Both the position numbers and the translations under genes were made by a program. 64,000 nt of DNA from Pradoshia eiseniae (GTDB taxonomy: Bacteria; Bacillota; Bacilli; Bacillales; Pradoshiaceae), in the NCBI RefSeq assembly GCF_002946355.1, contig NZ_PKOZ01000012.1, positions 1 through 64,000 of the forward strand, in the 5' to 3' direction. A model generated the notes under the pieces. It worked only from the letters and a program-made list of their open reading frames with translations. It ran no database searches and had not been told where the DNA came from. This document shows, one piece after another, positions 17,127-25,330 of the stretch. Position 1 is the stretch's first letter. The number at the start of each line of letters is the position of its first letter.

Positions 17127-17861
17127 ATGAAACGATTAGAGGGAAAAGTAGCGATTATCACAGGCGCTGCTCAAGGTATGGGTGCTTCACATGCACGTAA
17201 ATTCATTGAAGAAGGCGCAAAGGTCGTACTAACAGACTTGAACAAGGAAAAAGGGGAAGCATTATCTGCAGAGCTAGGTGAAAACGCTTTATTTGTCAGT
17301 CAAAATGTCACAAGTGCTGAAGATTGGGCAAACGTAGTCGCAGAAGCTGAAAAAACGTTTGGCAAAGTGGATGTATTGGTCAATAATGCCGGCATCACGA
17401 TGGCGAAGTCCATTCTGCAGACTACAGAAGAAGAGTATCGCCGCATTGTCGAGATTAACCAAGTGTCTGTTTTCCTTGGTATGAAGACAGTGATTCCTGC
17501 CATGCAAAAAGCAGGCGGAGGCTCCATTGTCAATATCTCTTCCATGAATGGTCTTGTAGCAGGAGCAATCGGCTATACTGATACGAAATTCGCCGTGCGC
17601 GGCATGACGAAAGCTGCTGCCATTGAATGTGCTAATTATGGCATTCGCGTAAACTCTGTCCACCCTGGTGTTATCGCGACACCAATGGTTGTACAAGAGG
17701 ATACAAAAGCAGCTGTAGAAGCATTCTCTAAACATATCCCGCTCAAACGCGTCGCTGAGCCTGAAGAAGTTTCTAACCTGGTTCTTTACTTGGCATGTGA
17801 TGAATCTTCTTACTCTACAGGATCTGAATTCGTCATTGATGGCGGAATGACTGCGATGTAA
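17127..17861 (+). CDS. Short-chain dehydrogenase/reductase (SDR), second copy
   Basis: A 244-residue classical SDR. It shows TGAAQGMG, DLN after beta2, NNAG, the catalytic Ser in NISSMNG and Tyr/Lys in YTDTK, and the C-terminal IDGGMTAM. The cofactor is probably NAD. The fold resembles 3alpha/20beta-hydroxysteroid-type and 3-oxoacyl-ACP-reductase-like SDRs, but the substrate is unknown. AAGGGGGGA lies upstream of the ATG. It is a single-gene unit facing away from its TetR regulator, and ends in a terminator at 17908. It is clearly related to, but not a recent copy of, the SDR at 8.3 kb. Confidence 0.9.
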   Translation: MKRLEGKVAIITGAAQGMGASHARKFIEEGAKVVLTDLNKEKGEALSAELGENALFVSQNVTSAEDWANVVAEAEKTFGKVDVLVNNAGITMAKSILQTTEEEYRRIVEINQVSVFLGMKTVIPAMQKAGGGSIVNISSMNGLVAGAIGYTDTKFAVRGMTKAAAIECANYGIRVNSVHPGVIATPMVVQEDTKAAVEAFSKHIPLKRVAEPEEVSNLVLYLACDESSYSTGSEFVIDGGMTAM

Positions 17862-17907
17862 TACGAGGAACATGGGGACTTTCACACAAGGTCTCCTTCC
17901 AAATGCC

Positions 17908-17951
17908 AGCTGTTTCTAAGCCTGTTCATACGGCTTAGGGACAGCTTTTTT
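17908..17951 (+). terminator. Terminator of the second SDR gene
   Basis: AGCTGT-TT-CTAAGCC - TGTTCATA - CGGCTTAGG-G-ACAGCT followed by TTTTTT. Confidence 0.88.
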
Positions 17952-18014
17952 ATATTCAAGACAGGATCTTGATTCGACGAGAGAGATTATTAAAAACCGG
18001 GAAATCATCCTCTT

Positions 18015-18569
18015 TTACCCTTTACTTCTCACGCAATCTGATTTCCCCATACTCCCTACAACCTCATCACTCGAGCAGACATCCGCAAACCACCTCAATA
18101 TCCGATTATGATGATTAATGATACCCTGTGCTGTCAGATCGTCAGAATCCCAAGTGCTGTGTGCATCTGAAACAAGTGTAACCTTATAACCCAGGCTGAA
18201 GGCTCTCCTGCATGTCGTATCAACACACACCTCTGTTTGAATCCCCATCAGGATGACATGCTCAACCTCTTTCTTATTCAATTCTGCTTCTAATGTTGTA
18301 TTCAAGAAGGAATCCGGACTCTTCTTTTGAATGATTACATCTTGATTACAAGGCTTGATTTCAGGATGAATTTCCCACCCCTCTTTACCGAATTCTAATG
18401 GCCAGCCGGCTGGCTCGTTATGCTGGATATAGAAGATGGGCATCTGATATAATCGCGCTTGATCAATAACCTTATTTATCTTTCTTAACAGTCCCTCACC
18501 TTTATAAACAGCCTCCCCTTCCTGGAACATACCATTTTGAACATCAATAACCAGCAGTGCTGTCTTCAT
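18015..18569 (-). CDS. Isochorismatase-family cysteine hydrolase
   Basis: A 184-residue cysteine hydrolase with the catalytic triad visible: Asp in LLVIDVQNGMF, Lys in IIQKKSPDSF and Cys in GIQTEVCVDTTCRRAF. The cis-peptide GIQTE is typical. Nicotinamidase, peroxyureidoacrylate hydrolase and many unknowns share this fold, and the metal site of nicotinamidase is not evident, so a substrate is not assigned. The ATG at 18569 with AGAGGCAAA upstream is chosen; the frame extends further up without support. It follows the DUF3784 gene after 27 bp and is probably co-transcribed with it. Confidence 0.86.
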   Translation of the reverse strand: MKTALLVIDVQNGMFQEGEAVYKGEGLLRKINKVIDQARLYQMPIFYIQHNEPAGWPLEFGKEGWEIHPEIKPCNQDVIIQKKSPDSFLNTTLEAELNKKEVEHVILMGIQTEVCVDTTCRRAFSLGYKVTLVSDAHSTWDSDDLTAQGIINHHNRILRWFADVCSSDEVVGSMGKSDCVRSKG

Positions 18570-18596
18570 TTTGCCTCTCTCCCTCAATACGCCTAT

Positions 18597-18875
18597 TTAA
18601 TCAAGCATTTTCGTATTCACGTAAGCAATCAAAATCACATAACCAATGACTAATATCGGAATCAAAGCCTGTGCATCCGGGTGTTTAATAAAGGCCCCGC
18701 CAACCATGACCATCCCCATAATGAGATTAAAAGAACCGACTAAACTAGCAAGCTTATCCTTATCCCTCACCTGCTGTTCATTAAAACCGGACAATAGCCT
18801 TGTTTGCTTTTTCACACCAATCAAATAAGCAAGAATAAACAATATCATCGCAATGATAATAAATGATTGGTTCAC
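18597..18875 (-). CDS. DUF3784-type small membrane protein
   Basis: A 92-residue protein with three predicted membrane helices (IIIAMILFILAYLIG, LIMGMVMVGGAF, LIPILVIGYVILIAYV). The motif LLSGFN after the first helix followed by a short charged stretch (EQQVRDKDKLASLVG) is the pattern of DUF3784 proteins of Bacillaceae. The function is unknown. It is upstream of the isochorismatase-like gene on the same strand, which may only reflect shared transcription. GGGGGGAG lies upstream of the ATG at 18875. Confidence 0.75.
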   Translation of the reverse strand: MNQSFIIIAMILFILAYLIGVKKQTRLLSGFNEQQVRDKDKLASLVGSFNLIMGMVMVGGAFIKHPDAQALIPILVIGYVILIAYVNTKMLD

Positions 18876-19014
18876 AACTCTCCCCCCTCATTTACTGGTT
18901 CTTCTTGACTCCCCCTTTTTCCTGCAGGCTACCCGAAAAAGAATTTCTCTTCCTATAAACTGAATCCCGCATATAAAGAACAGGCATTATATTAGATAAC
19001 GCCCTAAAATCAAT

Positions 19015-19051
19015 TAAAAAAAATCAGCCAAGGAGAATCTCTCCTGGCTGC
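19015..19051 (-). terminator. Terminator of the ars operon
   Basis: Minus-strand CAGCCAGGAGA-GATT-CTCCTTGGCTG followed by a run of T. Confidence 0.9.
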
Positions 19052-19062
19052 CAATTCTCATT

Positions 19063-19479
19063 TCATTCACCTGTTTCTGCAAAATGTTTGATTCGTTCCC
19101 CAATCTCATCACGCACCCGCTGAAAGAATGCCCATTTCTCTGCTTCGGTTCCTTCTGCCTTTGCCGGATCATCAAATCCCCAGTGCACACGCTTAACATG
19201 TGGGGGCGTGACCGGGCAATGCTCATCCGCATGTCCGCATAAAGTCACGACTAAATCGGAATTATTCAAGATTTCCGGATCGATCACATCTGATGTATGT
19301 GCAGATATATCAATATCAACCTCTGCCATTGCTTTAACCGCATTCGGGTTCAGCCCGTGCGCTTCAAGTCCTGCGCTTTTCACTTCCCACCCAGGCAATA
19401 GTTTTTTCGCCCAGCCATCAGCCATTTGACTGCGGCAGGAATTTCCCGTACATAAAAAATAGATTGTTTGTTTCCCCAT
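19063..19479 (-). CDS. arsC: Thioredoxin-coupled arsenate reductase ArsC
   Basis: A 138-residue enzyme of the low-molecular-weight phosphatase fold that reduces arsenate to arsenite. The P-loop CTGNSCRS carries nucleophile Cys10 and Cys15. The redox pair lies in [11 protein letters not shown] (Cys81 and Cys88), matching Cys82 and Cys89 of pI258 ArsC with one residue fewer before it. HWGFDDPA is also conserved. Product arsenite is exported by the Acr3 pump encoded just upstream. The ATG at 19479 gives the standard N-terminus [16 protein letters not shown] lies 12 bases upstream. Last gene of arsR-acr3-arsC, ended by the terminator at 19015. Confidence 0.94.
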   Translation of the reverse strand: MGKQTIYFLCTGNSCRSQMADGWAKKLLPGWEVKSAGLEAHGLNPNAVKAMAEVDIDISAHTSDVIDPEILNNSDLVVTLCGHADEHCPVTPPHVKRVHWGFDDPAKAEGTEAEKWAFFQRVRDEIGERIKHFAETGE

Positions 19480-19507
19480 TACCTCTAATGTCCTCCTCAT
19501 TATGTAA

Positions 19508-20563
19508 TCATAGTTCCGTTCGAAAATATTTCCTCTGCCATCGAAGCGCTACATGAACAAGGGCAATTAATACCGGTACCTCGACAAGCGGACCAATTAC
19601 TGCCGCAAAGGCAACACCACTATCGATGCCAAAAACCGCGACAGCTACCGCAATCGCCAGCTCAAAGTTATTGCTGGCTGCCGTAAATGACAGTGAAGCC
19701 GTAACTGGATAGCTCGCTCCTGCCTTTTTCGACGCGAAAAAGGATACAGCAAACATAATCAAGAAATAGATCAATAATGGTATGGCAATACGAATAACAT
19801 CCAACGGAAGTTCAATTATTGTATCCCCCTTCAAGGAGAACATCATGACAATTGTAAATAGCAAGGCAATTAACGTAAGCGGAGATATTTTCGGAAGGAA
19901 GGATTCCTGATACCATTTTTCTCCCTTCAGTCTTAATCCCAAATAACGTGTGACCATCCCTGCCACAAAAGGAATACCCAAATAGATGAGAACACTTTTA
20001 GCAATTTCCCACATTGAGATGACGACCGTAAGATTCTCCATGCCAAAGACACCCGGCAGCACATTCAAAAAGAAATAGGCAAAGACGGAATAAAACAAGA
20101 TTTGAAACACAGAGTTAAAGGCCACAAGCCCTGCGACATACTCCCGGTCGCCACGCGCCAAGTCATTCCAAACTATTACCATGGCAATACAGCGTGCGAG
20201 GCCAATCATAATCAGCCCAGCCATATATTCCGGATAATCATGCAAGAATATTATGGCAAGGAAAAACATCAAAACTGGACCAAGAAGCCAATTTTGGAAC
20301 AAAGAAAGCAAAAGAACCTTCCAATCCTTGAAGACTCTCCACATCTCTTCATAACGCACCTTTGCAAGTGGGGCATACATCATCAAAATCAAGCCAATAG
20401 CCACTGGAATCGAGGTCGTTCCCACAGAAAATGCATCTAACATGTTTTTGAAATCCGGAACCATCACAGCAATCAAAACACCTGCTGCCATAGCTATAAA
20501 TATCCATAAGGTTAAATATCTATCCAAAAAGGACAGTCTTTTTGTAACACTTTTTTCTTTCAT
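19508..20563 (-). CDS. acr3: Acr3-family arsenite efflux permease
   Basis: A 351-residue inner-membrane carrier with about ten hydrophobic helices. It exports As(III), driven by the proton gradient. The family-specific stretch around [17 protein letters not shown] in helix 4 contains the essential conserved Cys, and [17 protein letters not shown] near helix 9 is also characteristic. The ATG at 20563 has AAGGAG six bases upstream; the extension to 20602 would run into the end of arsR. The gene starts 11 bp after the arsR stop and is followed by arsC, the common Bacillaceae order without arsD, arsA or a separate ArsB. Confidence 0.94.
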   Translation of the reverse strand: MKEKSVTKRLSFLDRYLTLWIFIAMAAGVLIAVMVPDFKNMLDAFSVGTTSIPVAIGLILMMYAPLAKVRYEEMWRVFKDWKVLLLSLFQNWLLGPVLMFFLAIIFLHDYPEYMAGLIMIGLARCIAMVIVWNDLARGDREYVAGLVAFNSVFQILFYSVFAYFFLNVLPGVFGMENLTVVISMWEIAKSVLIYLGIPFVAGMVTRYLGLRLKGEKWYQESFLPKISPLTLIALLFTIVMMFSLKGDTIIELPLDVIRIAIPLLIYFLIMFAVSFFASKKAGASYPVTASLSFTAASNNFELAIAVAVAVFGIDSGVAFAAVIGPLVEVPVLIALVHVALRWQRKYFRTEL

Positions 20564-20574
20564 ATAAATCTCCT

Positions 20575-20883
20575 TCAATTTTTGCATTCGCTCTGGCAGC
20601 ACTTCACATCAATTGCTTCAAGCTCATCAATAATTGCTTGAATATATGGCTTTTGTTCCTCATTCAACCGAAAATGCTTCCACGTCCCCTTCTTCCTCTC
20701 AAGTATGATGCCTGCATCCTTCAGCTTCTTCAATTGCTGGCTGACAGCAGGCTGAGATATTTGCAGGACTTCGACGAAATCACAGACACATACCTCTCCC
20801 GTCTTTAGGCACGCTAATAGCTTTAATCGATTCGGATCACTAACCGCTTTTAATTGCTGGATCATTTTTTCCATCGGTTTCAT
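20575..20883 (-). CDS. arsR: ArsR-family arsenic-responsive repressor
   Basis: A 102-residue winged-helix repressor. The As(III) site EVCVCDF precedes the recognition helix ([19 protein letters not shown]), as in plasmid R773 and B. subtilis ArsR, so Cys at positions 31 and 33 are the likely arsenite ligands. The C-terminus has an additional CCQSEC cluster that could add a ligand. AGAGGAG stands upstream of the ATG at 20883. It is the first gene of arsR-acr3-arsC. The upstream 100 bp are AT-rich with TATAAT at about 20922-20927 and repeated ATATAAG, probably promoter and operator. Confidence 0.92.
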   Translation of the reverse strand: MKPMEKMIQQLKAVSDPNRLKLLACLKTGEVCVCDFVEVLQISQPAVSQQLKKLKDAGIILERKKGTWKHFRLNEEQKPYIQAIIDELEAIDVKCCQSECKN

Positions 20884-20984
20884 GTTTATCTCCTCTTTTT
20901 ATATAACCTGTCACTTATATAATTATACTCTTATATTAAAGGTTATTCTCACTCAAATCAACATAGAACCTTTCCTATTAGAGT

Positions 20985-21012
20985 AAAAAAGCCGCCAATA
21001 CAGGCAGCTTAA
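20985..21012 (-). terminator. Terminator of the 81-residue membrane ORF
   Basis: Minus-strand AGCTGCC-TGTATT-GGCGGCT followed by TTTTT. Confidence 0.8.
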
Positions 21013-21021
21013 CCAGATATA

Positions 21022-21267
21022 TTACCTTTCCCCTATCCCCATTCCAAGCACCAAAAGGCTGAAGAATACCAAAGCAGCTCCATTCAGCAAAATTCCTCCG
21101 ATAATGGAGGACCACTTTTTCGAAAGACAAGCAAATACTATTCCTGCTATAGAAAAAAGGGCGAATCCCAACAAAAATGGACCCACATATTCCGGTCTCA
21201 GAAAAAAAGATAGGATCAGACTTAAGCCGACCATCAGCAAGGAAAGCTTCCCGAAATTATTGTTCAT
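21022..21267 (-). CDS. Small hypothetical membrane protein, 81 residues
   Basis: Three hydrophobic segments (LLMVGLSLILSFFL, PFLLGFALFSIAGIVFACL, GGILLNGAALVFFSLLVLGM) indicate a small integral membrane protein. I recognise no family beyond a resemblance to short DUF-type Bacillus membrane proteins. AAGGAGGAG precedes the ATG at 21267. It is a monocistronic unit with its own terminator. A perfect 15-bp inverted repeat lies 27 bp upstream of the start and could control it. Confidence 0.65.
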   Translation of the reverse strand: MNNNFGKLSLLMVGLSLILSFFLRPEYVGPFLLGFALFSIAGIVFACLSKKWSSIIGGILLNGAALVFFSLLVLGMGIGER

Positions 21268-21293
21268 TCGTTCTCCTCCTTCATAAAATGTAT

Positions 21294-21335
21294 TCGATTA
21301 ATTTATGGGTACTCCTTCTTCCATAAATTAATCGA
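21294..21335. repeat. Perfect 15-bp inverted repeat upstream of the 81-residue ORF
   Basis: TCGATTAATTTATGG (21294-21308) and its exact complement CCATAAATTAATCGA (21321-21335), with a 12-bp loop. On the minus strand it would lie in the leader or at the promoter of the small membrane ORF. It has no T-run after it on either strand, so it is not a terminator. Confidence 0.85.
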
Positions 21336-21472
21336 TTACTATAGCTGACATGCTGTGATATAGCTATAAGGATTGGTCTCATGCTTCCGTCATCTAATGG
21401 AGGGAATAATTGTATGATAAAATAAAGCCTGCCTATTGTTAGTTTAAATTAGGGATTATTCAAACACTGTGC

Positions 21473-21556
21473 TATACTTAGCCTACCATTTGATCTTACT
21501 AGTTTTAAACGTTTGTTGCAAAAGCCCTATTCATTTTATCGAATAGGGCTTTTTTT
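21473..21556 (+). ncRNA. Candidate small RNA transcription unit
   Basis: An extended -10 element TGCTATACT (-10 at 21473-21478) is followed, about 45 bp after the expected start, by a textbook terminator (AGCCCTATTC - 8-base loop - GAATAGGGCT - T7, 21523-21556). No ORF of any size lies between. The predicted RNA is about 72 nt. No good -35 is visible. It sits between the 81-residue ORF and the cold-shock gene, both on the other strand and each with its own terminator, so this hairpin is not explained by them. Confidence 0.45.
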
Positions 21557-21575
21557 GATTTGATTAAATGAACGC

Positions 21576-21607
21576 AAAAAAGACCCTGCATATAATGCAA
21601 GGTCTTT
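21576..21607 (-). terminator. Terminator of the cold-shock gene
   Basis: Minus-strand AGACCTTGCAT-TAT-ATGCAGGGTCT followed by TTTTTT. Confidence 0.9.
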
Positions 21608-21619
21608 CTTTAGCTATTA

Positions 21620-21820
21620 TTAAGCTTTTTGAACGTTTGTAGCTTGTGGGCCACGTTGTCCTTGTTCTACTTCAAAAGTTACACTTTGACCTTCGTCTAA
21701 AGATTTGAAACCTTCGCCTTGAATAGCTGAGAAATGTACGAATACGTCTTCTCCACCTTCACGCTCGATAAATCCAAAACCTTTTTCTGCATTAAACCAC
21801 TTAACTTTACCTTGTTCCAT
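21620..21820 (-). CDS. Cold-shock domain protein (CspB/CspD type)
   Basis: A 66-residue single cold-shock domain protein that binds single-stranded RNA and DNA as a chaperone. RNP1 (KGFGFIE) and RNP2 (VFVHF) are intact, and [10 protein letters not shown] is the standard start. TAGGAGG stands upstream of the ATG. As with other csp genes, the leader is likely long. On the RNA, a hairpin GTGTG-GATT-CACAC lies immediately before the ribosome binding site. Which B. subtilis paralogue (CspB, C or D) it corresponds to is not decidable from the sequence alone. Confidence 0.95.
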   Translation of the reverse strand: MEQGKVKWFNAEKGFGFIEREGGEDVFVHFSAIQGEGFKSLDEGQSVTFEVEQGQRGPQATNVQKA

Positions 21821-21835
21821 AATTGTTGCCTCCTA

Positions 21836-21849
21836 GTGTGAATCCACAC
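21836..21849 (-). promoter_or_regulatory. Leader hairpin next to the csp ribosome binding site
   Basis: GTGTG-GATT-CACAC on the minus-strand RNA ends two bases before AGGAGG. A short stem here could tune ribosome access with temperature. Confidence 0.45.
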
Positions 21850-22010
21850 AATATGTTACTATCCTTGCTCAAATACCTTAGACGAAAATCAAAATCTCTT
21901 CTCAATCTGCGAACGAACAAAAATAATTCTTCTTAAGAATAACAGAGGAGTTTTAAAATAGCAAATAATAAGACGATAACCTTTCTGTATCGTGCTCCGA
22001 CTCTCAAGTA

Positions 22011-22403
22011 CTATATCCGTCTCATGCTGTCCTCATTGAATTCATCCATGCCAAGCCAATTTTTAATGACCCATCTATCTTTCTTGTGAATGAGCATTAT
22101 GCAGTCCTATTTATGAAAGTTCATGAAAATGAAATGTTCTTTCGCTGAATCAGCTAAAGTGTATTCGCGGGCCCAAGCTTCAATCTTTTCAATCATCTCA
22201 TTTTCGAAGCTATCCATCATGTCATATTTATCAGCGAAATGCAGATAGAATATTCCTCGGTTAAGATCTGCACGGCCTAGTACCTCATTAATAGTAATAT
22301 GTTTAAAGTCCTTTTCCTGTACAAGCTCGACACATGCATCAAATAGAGCCTTCTTGAACTTCAAGTTCTCCAACTCCAAAAACTGACATAATTTCATATT
22401 CAA
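22011..22403 (-). pseudogene. Truncated TetR-family regulator
   Basis: An intact TetR HTH (FKHITINEVLGRADLNRGIFYLHFADKYDMM, given here as the span of residues about 30-60) is followed by only 35 further residues and a TAG at 22107-22109, making 98 residues instead of about 190. In the same frame past the stop, a second piece reads WVIKNWLGMDEFNEDSMRRI, resembling the last helix of TetR proteins. This suggests loss of the middle of the ligand domain. It is divergent from a similarly broken membrane protein gene. It might still bind DNA, but it should lack dimer contacts. Confidence 0.6.
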
Positions 22404-22576
22404 ACTGCACTTAAATCAACATTACGTTGATTAATTAAAATGTTACTTAACATTGTCTTTTAATTTGTCCATTAATGAATAAAGACGCAGGTATTAACTA
22501 TAGTCACTATAATGGGCCACTAATATAATCAAGTTAAGATAATAGACATCGTGTTCATTAAAAGGAAGTCTTTAAT

Positions 22577-22767
22577 TTGGGGGAATTGGAAAATTCTAAT
22601 CATTTATTTTATGTTCTGTTTATCGTTATCTTAATATTAGGAATTATTTTTACGAGGGGGCTGTATTGCCAATAGTGAAAATGTATCCGAAAAAGTTGCC
22701 CATCGGTTTAGTCTTTGCAGATGAAGATACAATGGGAGAAACATTAGCAGATCCATTGGGCAAATAG
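22577..22767 (+). pseudogene. Frameshifted N-terminal remnant of a YhgE/Pip or DUF3533-like membrane protein
   Basis: A TTG start with AAGGAAG upstream opens a frame with one membrane helix (YVLFIVILILGIIFTRG). After a run of five G at 22656-22660 the frame shifts by one base and continues as GAVLPIVKMYPKKLPIGLVFADED, then stops at TAG 22765-22767. A helix followed by LPIGLV-x2-DED is the start pattern of YhgE/Pip and DUF3533 efflux-like proteins, which are commonly paired with a TetR gene. One extra G would join the two frames. The protein is still truncated at about 62 residues, so the gene is dead. Confidence 0.5.
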
Positions 22768-22797
22768 AATTTCTTCAAAAATAAGGAAGGTAGTAAA

Positions 22798-23502
22798 ATG
22801 GGATTTTCACTATATGGACCATATCATATTGGATGGCTCATTGTCATAACGTCATCCGTCATCGTTGTCAGCAAGCATTTTAAAAGTCTAGATACCACAG
22901 GACAAACTTTTGTACAGCGAATGCTTGCATGGTTTATATTGCTCTTTGAGATTATGAAGGATATTTATCTAGTTAAGGTAAATGTATTTTCAATCGACTA
23001 TCTCCCCTTTGAATTATGCGGGTTAGCCATTTTTGCGATTTTTTATCATGCATACACAAATCATTCAATGATTGGAGAAATGCTCTATAATTTATTTTTG
23101 CCAGGTGCCATTGCAGCTTTATTATTTTGTAACTGGACGCACCGCCCAATTTATGAGTTTATGAGTATATTTAGCTTCATTTTTCATTTAGCTCTTGTTA
23201 TGTATTGTGTGATGGTGCTGCATGCGGGCATCGTGCAGCCGAATAAAAAAAGAATAGGTGGCTCAGTTCTATTTTTAGGGATAGCAGCATCGATTATTTA
23301 CCCATTAAACAAACTATGGGGTACGAACTTTATGTTTTTAAATGTTCCATCACCTGGTTCTCCGCTTGTTCCGCTTGAGTCTATTTTTGGGAATCCAGGA
23401 TACATATTTGGTCTAATCTTAATTATTCTTCTCTTATGGGGCATTATGTATTTACCTTGGAAAAAGCGGAAAACTGCTTTTGTTAAATCACTTGTGAAAT
23501 AA
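22798..23502 (+). CDS. YwaF-type (TIGR02206 family) integral membrane protein
   Basis: A 234-residue membrane protein with about seven hydrophobic helices. YLPFELCGLAIF in the middle and LNKLWGTNFMFLNVPSPGSPL near the end match the YwaF/TIGR02206 pattern (LPLHLC..., NYMFL...). The function is not known. It starts at the ATG at 22798 with AAGGAAG upstream, 30 bp after the broken membrane protein gene, and may formerly have been co-transcribed with it. A long bidirectional terminator follows. Confidence 0.8.
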   Translation: MGFSLYGPYHIGWLIVITSSVIVVSKHFKSLDTTGQTFVQRMLAWFILLFEIMKDIYLVKVNVFSIDYLPFELCGLAIFAIFYHAYTNHSMIGEMLYNLFLPGAIAALLFCNWTHRPIYEFMSIFSFIFHLALVMYCVMVLHAGIVQPNKKRIGGSVLFLGIAASIIYPLNKLWGTNFMFLNVPSPGSPLVPLESIFGNPGYIFGLILIILLLWGIMYLPWKKRKTAFVKSLVK

Positions 23503-23555
23503 AAAAGGGACTAACCCTAAGAGTGTCATAAACATCTCTTAGGATAGTCCCTTTT
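23503..23555. terminator. Bidirectional terminator between convergent genes
   Basis: AAAAGGGACTA-AC-CCTAAGAG - 12-base loop - CTCTTAGG-A-TAGTCCCTTTT. It serves the YwaF-type gene and the GH3 gene. Confidence 0.92.
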
Positions 23556-23563
23556 ACTTATCA

Positions 23564-25330
23564 TTAGATACGAGTATCCATTAAACCGCAATATGCATCA
23601 ACAGGGTCTTTCCCTTTGAATGGTGATTTACCCATCAATTTTTCAACTAACACTTCAATTGTTTCTTTATTTCCATCGTACGTATTAATGTACGTTTTCA
23701 CTTGTGGAACATCCGCTAAGTGGAATGGATTGTTTACAGAAACGAAGATTGTTGGCACTTCATGAACATAGAATGGAATATCAGGAGTTCCTTTTAAAGC
23801 ATTCCATGTCATACGTTGTACTACTTCACCCATTTTAATGTTAGCAATGTTAATGATTAAATCATATTTGTCCGTTAATTCTTTAATCGGACGTTTTGCT
23901 GCATATGCATTCATAATGCTCTTCATTTGCTCTTCTGGTGGCAAGTCAGCGATTTTGTCCATTGGAGATTCGTGGATTTCCACTTCGAAGCCTTTAGACT
24001 CAAGCTCAGCTTTCAAAAGATCGATTGGCTTAGGTTTGTTTCCGCTAATCAATTTACTGAAAGCACCTTCAGCCGTTTTTACGTTAACCAATAATACTCG
24101 TTTGTATTTCTCAGGTGTAACAGGCCAGATGTCTTGTTTGTCTTTTACCAATGTAATGGCACGATCAGTGACTTCCTTAAATAGCGCAACATTTTCAGGA
24201 AGACCGATTTGTTTAAGCGCTTCTTCTTTCGGCATCATGATTTCTGTTTTTGCTTTTTTGTGAAGGCCTAAAGATGCTTTAAGACCTAGGATACGAGTTA
24301 GAGCAGCTTCTAGGCGCTCTTCAGTGATAATGCCTTTTTTGTATCCTTCCATCATGTAACCGAAGTCTTCATCCGGATCGTTGAAGAATAAGAATAAGTC
24401 ACAGCCAGCCGCAATAGCAGTTGGAAGCATTTCGCTGCGCTTCATGGCAGATGTCATTGCAACCATGTGGCTCGCATCTGTTACAACAACACCATTGAAC
24501 TCTAATTTACCGCGTAGTAGATCAGTGATCAATTCTTTAGAAAGTGTTGCAGGAAGCATATCTTCCTCTTTCAAGCTAGGGTTGAAGTGCTTAGAGTAAG
24601 CAGGCATATGGATGTGACCAGCCATGATAGAAGGCAGACCTGCATCGATTAAGCCTTTGTATACTTTACCGAATGTTTTATCCCATTCGTCGCAAGATAA
24701 GCTGTTAGGTGCGAAGGATAAGTGTTGGTCACGCTCATCAACACCATCTCCTGGGAAGTGTTTAGCAGCAGGAGCGATTCCGCTTTCCTGGATACCTTTC
24801 ATATAAGCCAAGCTCATTTCTAGCACTTGGTCTGGATCAGAACCGAAAGTACGGCTAGAGATGATTGGGTTACGCCAGTTCATGTTGATGTCAACGATTG
24901 GCGCAAAGCTCCAGTTACAGCCGATAGCGGAAGCTTCCACACCAGACACGCGTCCCATTTCATAAGCCCATTTCGCATCTTTTGTCGCACCGATTTTAAC
25001 TTCTAGGCCAACTTCTGTTCCATCTGTACAAGCACCATTTCCGCCTGCTTCTGTGTTTGCAGCGATAAGCAATGGAATTTTGCTGTTTTCTTGAAGGATT
25101 TTATTTTGATCGTAAACTTCTTCAGCTTTACCTGGGTTGTAACGTACTGCACCAATATGGTAGTTGTTAAGGATATCTGTTAAATATTCTTCTGTACGGC
25201 TGGCACCCATGTTTACGAATAATTGACCGATTTTTTCTTCGATTGTCATGGAGTTGATTGTATCTTGTACCCATTGAATATCTGAGTCAGATAAATGATA
25301 AGGTTTTGCTTTTAAATCGACTTTAGTCAT
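23564..25330 (-). CDS. Glycoside hydrolase family 3 enzyme
   Basis: A 588-residue GH3 protein with an N-terminal TIM barrel and a C-terminal alpha/beta domain. The barrel has IGQLFVNMG, the substrate/acid loop KHFPGDGVDERDQH and VVVTDASHM, where the Asp fits the GH3 nucleophile position. KHFPGxG with His in the loop is typical of NagZ-type beta-N-acetylhexosaminidases, which cut GlcNAc from cell-wall fragments, though some relatives are glucosidases. No signal peptide is seen, so it acts inside the cell. It is a single gene; no amino-sugar transporter or MurQ-type gene is adjacent. Confidence 0.88.
   Translation of the reverse strand: MTKVDLKAKPYHLSDSDIQWVQDTINSMTIEEKIGQLFVNMGASRTEEYLTDILNNYHIGAVRYNPGKAEEVYDQNKILQENSKIPLLIAANTEAGGNGACTDGTEVGLEVKIGATKDAKWAYEMGRVSGVEASAIGCNWSFAPIVDINMNWRNPIISSRTFGSDPDQVLEMSLAYMKGIQESGIAPAAKHFPGDGVDERDQHLSFAPNSLSCDEWDKTFGKVYKGLIDAGLPSIMAGHIHMPAYSKHFNPSLKEEDMLPATLSKELITDLLRGKLEFNGVVVTDASHMVAMTSAMKRSEMLPTAIAAGCDLFLFFNDPDEDFGYMMEGYKKGIITEERLEAALTRILGLKASLGLHKKAKTEIMMPKEEALKQIGLPENVALFKEVTDRAITLVKDKQDIWPVTPEKYKRVLLVNVKTAEGAFSKLISGNKPKPIDLLKAELESKGFEVEIHESPMDKIADLPPEEQMKSIMNAYAAKRPIKELTDKYDLIINIANIKMGEVVQRMTWNALKGTPDIPFYVHEVPTIFVSVNNPFHLADVPQVKTYINTYDGNKETIEVLVEKLMGKSPFKGKDPVDAYCGLMDTRI

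Noticed and set aside
17289-17885. 198-codon minus-strand frame opposite the second SDR
   Set aside because: The SDR on the plus strand has all catalytic motifs. The antisense frame is Cys- and His-rich with no ribosome binding site.
22656-22660. Phase-variable gene at the G5 run
   Set aside because: Even with the frame restored, the protein ends after about 62 residues, so decay explains it better.
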